NCBI GenBank assembly: GCA_002727515.1
Contig: PBXF01000022.1
Location: 1-7,199 of the forward strand
DNA: 7,199 bases
Direction of reading: 5' to 3'
Origin: Methanobacteriota archaeon
Lineage (GTDB): Archaea; Thermoplasmatota; Poseidoniia; Poseidoniales; Poseidoniaceae
Shown: positions 5,830-7,199 of the stretch, one piece after another
Numbering within the stretch: the first letter of the stretch is position 1
How the letters are laid out: every line of letters starts with the position of its first letter
Notes under the pieces: generated by a model
What the model saw: the letters and a program-made list of their open reading frames with translations, nothing else
The model's database searches: none
What the model was told of the DNA's origin: nothing
Position numbers and translations under genes: made by a program

Positions 5830-7199
5830 ATGAAGTACGTTGTTGTCTCGGGCGGGGTTCTTAGCGGATTAGGCAAAGGAGTTACGGCTTCTAGCATCGG
5901 CCTTCTCCTAAAAAGTGCTGGACTGCGAGTGACTGCTGTCAAAATCGACCCTTACCTAAACAGCGATGCTGGAACAATGTCTCCATTCGAACACGGCGAA
6001 GTATTCGTTCTTGATGACGGAGGAGAGGCTGATCTCGATCTCGGAAACTACGAACGATTCTGCGACCTAAACCTCTTCAAGAACAATAATATCACAACTG
6101 GTAAAATTTACTCGAAGGTTATAGAGGCTGAAAGAAGAGGCGATTACCTTGGAAAGACCGTCCAAGTGATTCCACACATTACAGATGCAGTTCAAGACTG
6201 GATAGAAGATGTCGCATCAACTCCTAGCGATGGTAGTGATTTACCACCAGAAGCTTGTGTTATCGAATTAGGTGGTACTGTTGGCGATATTGAAAGTTCA
6301 CCATTTATCGAAGCACTCAGACAATTCCAATTTAGAGTGGGTAGGGAGAACATTTTCTTCGTGCATGTATCATTAGTTCCGGTGATGGGACCTGTTGGAG
6401 AACAAAAGACAAAACCAACACAGCACACAGTAAAGGAACTTAGAGGCCTAGGAATTTCGCCTGACGTTCTTGTCTGTAGAGCGAGCGCACCTCTTGAGGA
6501 TGAAACTAGAAATAAATTGGCTGAATTTTGCCATGTATCACCTAACGCTGTGATTAGCGCCCACGATGTTTCAAACATTTACCGAGTACCATTGATGCTA
6601 GAAAAACAAGGCATGTGTGAAGCTCTGAAAATAGATTGCAGCAAAACAGACGTCCTAGAAAAATGGGAAGAAATGGCTGACAGAGTAGATAATCTGGGTG
6701 ACGACGTCCATATCTCCATTGTTGGCAAATATACGGGACTGACAGATTCATACCTTTCAGTAATCAAAGGACTACAGCACGCTTCTTATGCAGTAAACAG
6801 AACTCTAGTTATCGATTGGATTGAGGCTAGCAATCTAGAAGATGAAAGCCATGATGACTGGTCTACACTCAAAGCAGCTGATGGTATTCTTGTTCCTGGT
6901 GGATTTGGAGACAGAGGGACTGAAGGCAAGATACTGGCAGCAAATTATGCTAGAACGAATAATGTACCCTACCTAGGAATTTGCTTGGGATTACAGATAG
7001 CGACTATCGAATTTTGTAGAAATGTCCTTGGAATGGAGGGAGCAAACTCCACAGAGTTTGATGAAAATACTCCACACCCTGCAGTGGTTTTCATGCCAGA
7101 AATTTCCAAAACACATCTTGGAGGGACTATGAGATTAGGCTCAAGACCTACAATCTGGCAAGTAGATGATTGTAAGATTCGAACATTGTATGGTGAAGG
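5830..7199 (+). CDS. pyrG: CTP synthase, C-terminus beyond the window
   Basis: This enzyme makes CTP from UTP using ATP and glutamine-derived ammonia, the last step of pyrimidine nucleotide synthesis, as a cytosolic tetramer. 456 codons are visible of about 530-550 expected. The synthetase domain shows the P-loop [15 protein letters not shown] (7-21), [20 protein letters not shown] (38-57), [16 protein letters not shown] (62-77), [12 protein letters not shown] (145-156) and [15 protein letters not shown] (191-205). The class I glutamine amidotransferase domain begins near 293 with [15 protein letters not shown], continues with VPGGFGDRG (355-363) and LGICLGLQ (382-389), where C385 is the nucleophile, and reaches GGTMRLG (431-437). 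The catalytic His and Glu lie past the edge. The ATG at 5830 is chosen because conserved sequence begins there ([10 protein letters not shown]). An in-frame ATG at 5785 would add 15 residues ([15 protein letters not shown]), which the family does not usually carry, and its codons are more GC-rich than the rest of the gene. Confidence 0.97.
   Translation, partial: MKYVVVSGGVLSGLGKGVTASSIGLLLKSAGLRVTAVKIDPYLNSDAGTMSPFEHGEVFVLDDGGEADLDLGNYERFCDLNLFKNNNITTGKIYSKVIEAERRGDYLGKTVQVIPHITDAVQDWIEDVASTPSDGSDLPPEACVIELGGTVGDIESSPFIEALRQFQFRVGRENIFFVHVSLVPVMGPVGEQKTKPTQHTVKELRGLGISPDVLVCRASAPLEDETRNKLAEFCHVSPNAVISAHDVSNIYRVPLMLEKQGMCEALKIDCSKTDVLEKWEEMADRVDNLGDDVHISIVGKYTGLTDSYLSVIKGLQHASYAVNRTLVIDWIEASNLEDESHDDWSTLKAADGILVPGGFGDRGTEGKILAANYARTNNVPYLGICLGLQIATIEFCRNVLGMEGANSTEFDENTPHPAVVFMPEISKTHLGGTMRLGSRPTIWQVDDCKIRTLYGE

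Noticed and set aside
1..7199. tRNA, rRNA, CRISPR array, insertion sequence or attachment site
   Set aside because: Reading the gaps on both strands shows no cloverleaf, no spaced direct repeats, no transposase or integrase frame and no target-site duplications.

Overview
The window reads as a piece of an archaeal chromosome, most likely a euryarchaeon of the Thermoplasmatota or Marine Group II type. The support is a group II chaperonin (thermosome) rather than GroEL, a CTP synthase with archaeal-style motifs, an NAD-dependent L-threonine dehydrogenase of the short-chain type described from Thermoplasma, and a DnaK of the deletion-bearing type that archaea share with Gram-positive bacteria. 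The lineage is an inference from protein motifs; no rRNA or other taxonomic marker is present.

Layout. On the minus strand, read right to left, are a small heat-shock protein (2919-2218), then dnaK 25 bp downstream (2192-309), then an unrecognised reading frame that begins 40 bp after dnaK and runs off the left edge (268-1). Divergently, on the plus strand, are a thermosome subunit (3035-4624), the threonine dehydrogenase (4692-5639), and CTP synthase (5830 to the right edge, C-terminal part missing). There are no RNA genes, mobile elements, CRISPR arrays or long repeats, and no gap without a gene exceeds 300 bp.

The left two thirds form a protein-folding cluster. A holdase (sHSP), the Hsp70 machine and the chaperonin subunit all start from, or lie just downstream of, one 115-bp divergent control region (2920-3034). 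That region holds a palindromic TATA-like element and, next to the sHSP start, an interrupted dyad whose core (AAC-N5-GTT) resembles the operator I recall for the archaeal heat-shock repressor HSR1. GrpE and DnaJ are not visible.

The right third is metabolic. It has threonine catabolism and then the last step of CTP synthesis, separated by an AT-rich spacer. That spacer ends in a short GC-rich block able to form two tandem hairpins abutting the pyrG start codon.

Points most worth a second look are the HSR1-like dyad, the sHSP architecture (Met-rich N-terminus, acidic tail, terminal Ile-Pro-Ile), the substituted ATP-site motifs of the thermosome subunit, and the pyrG leader.
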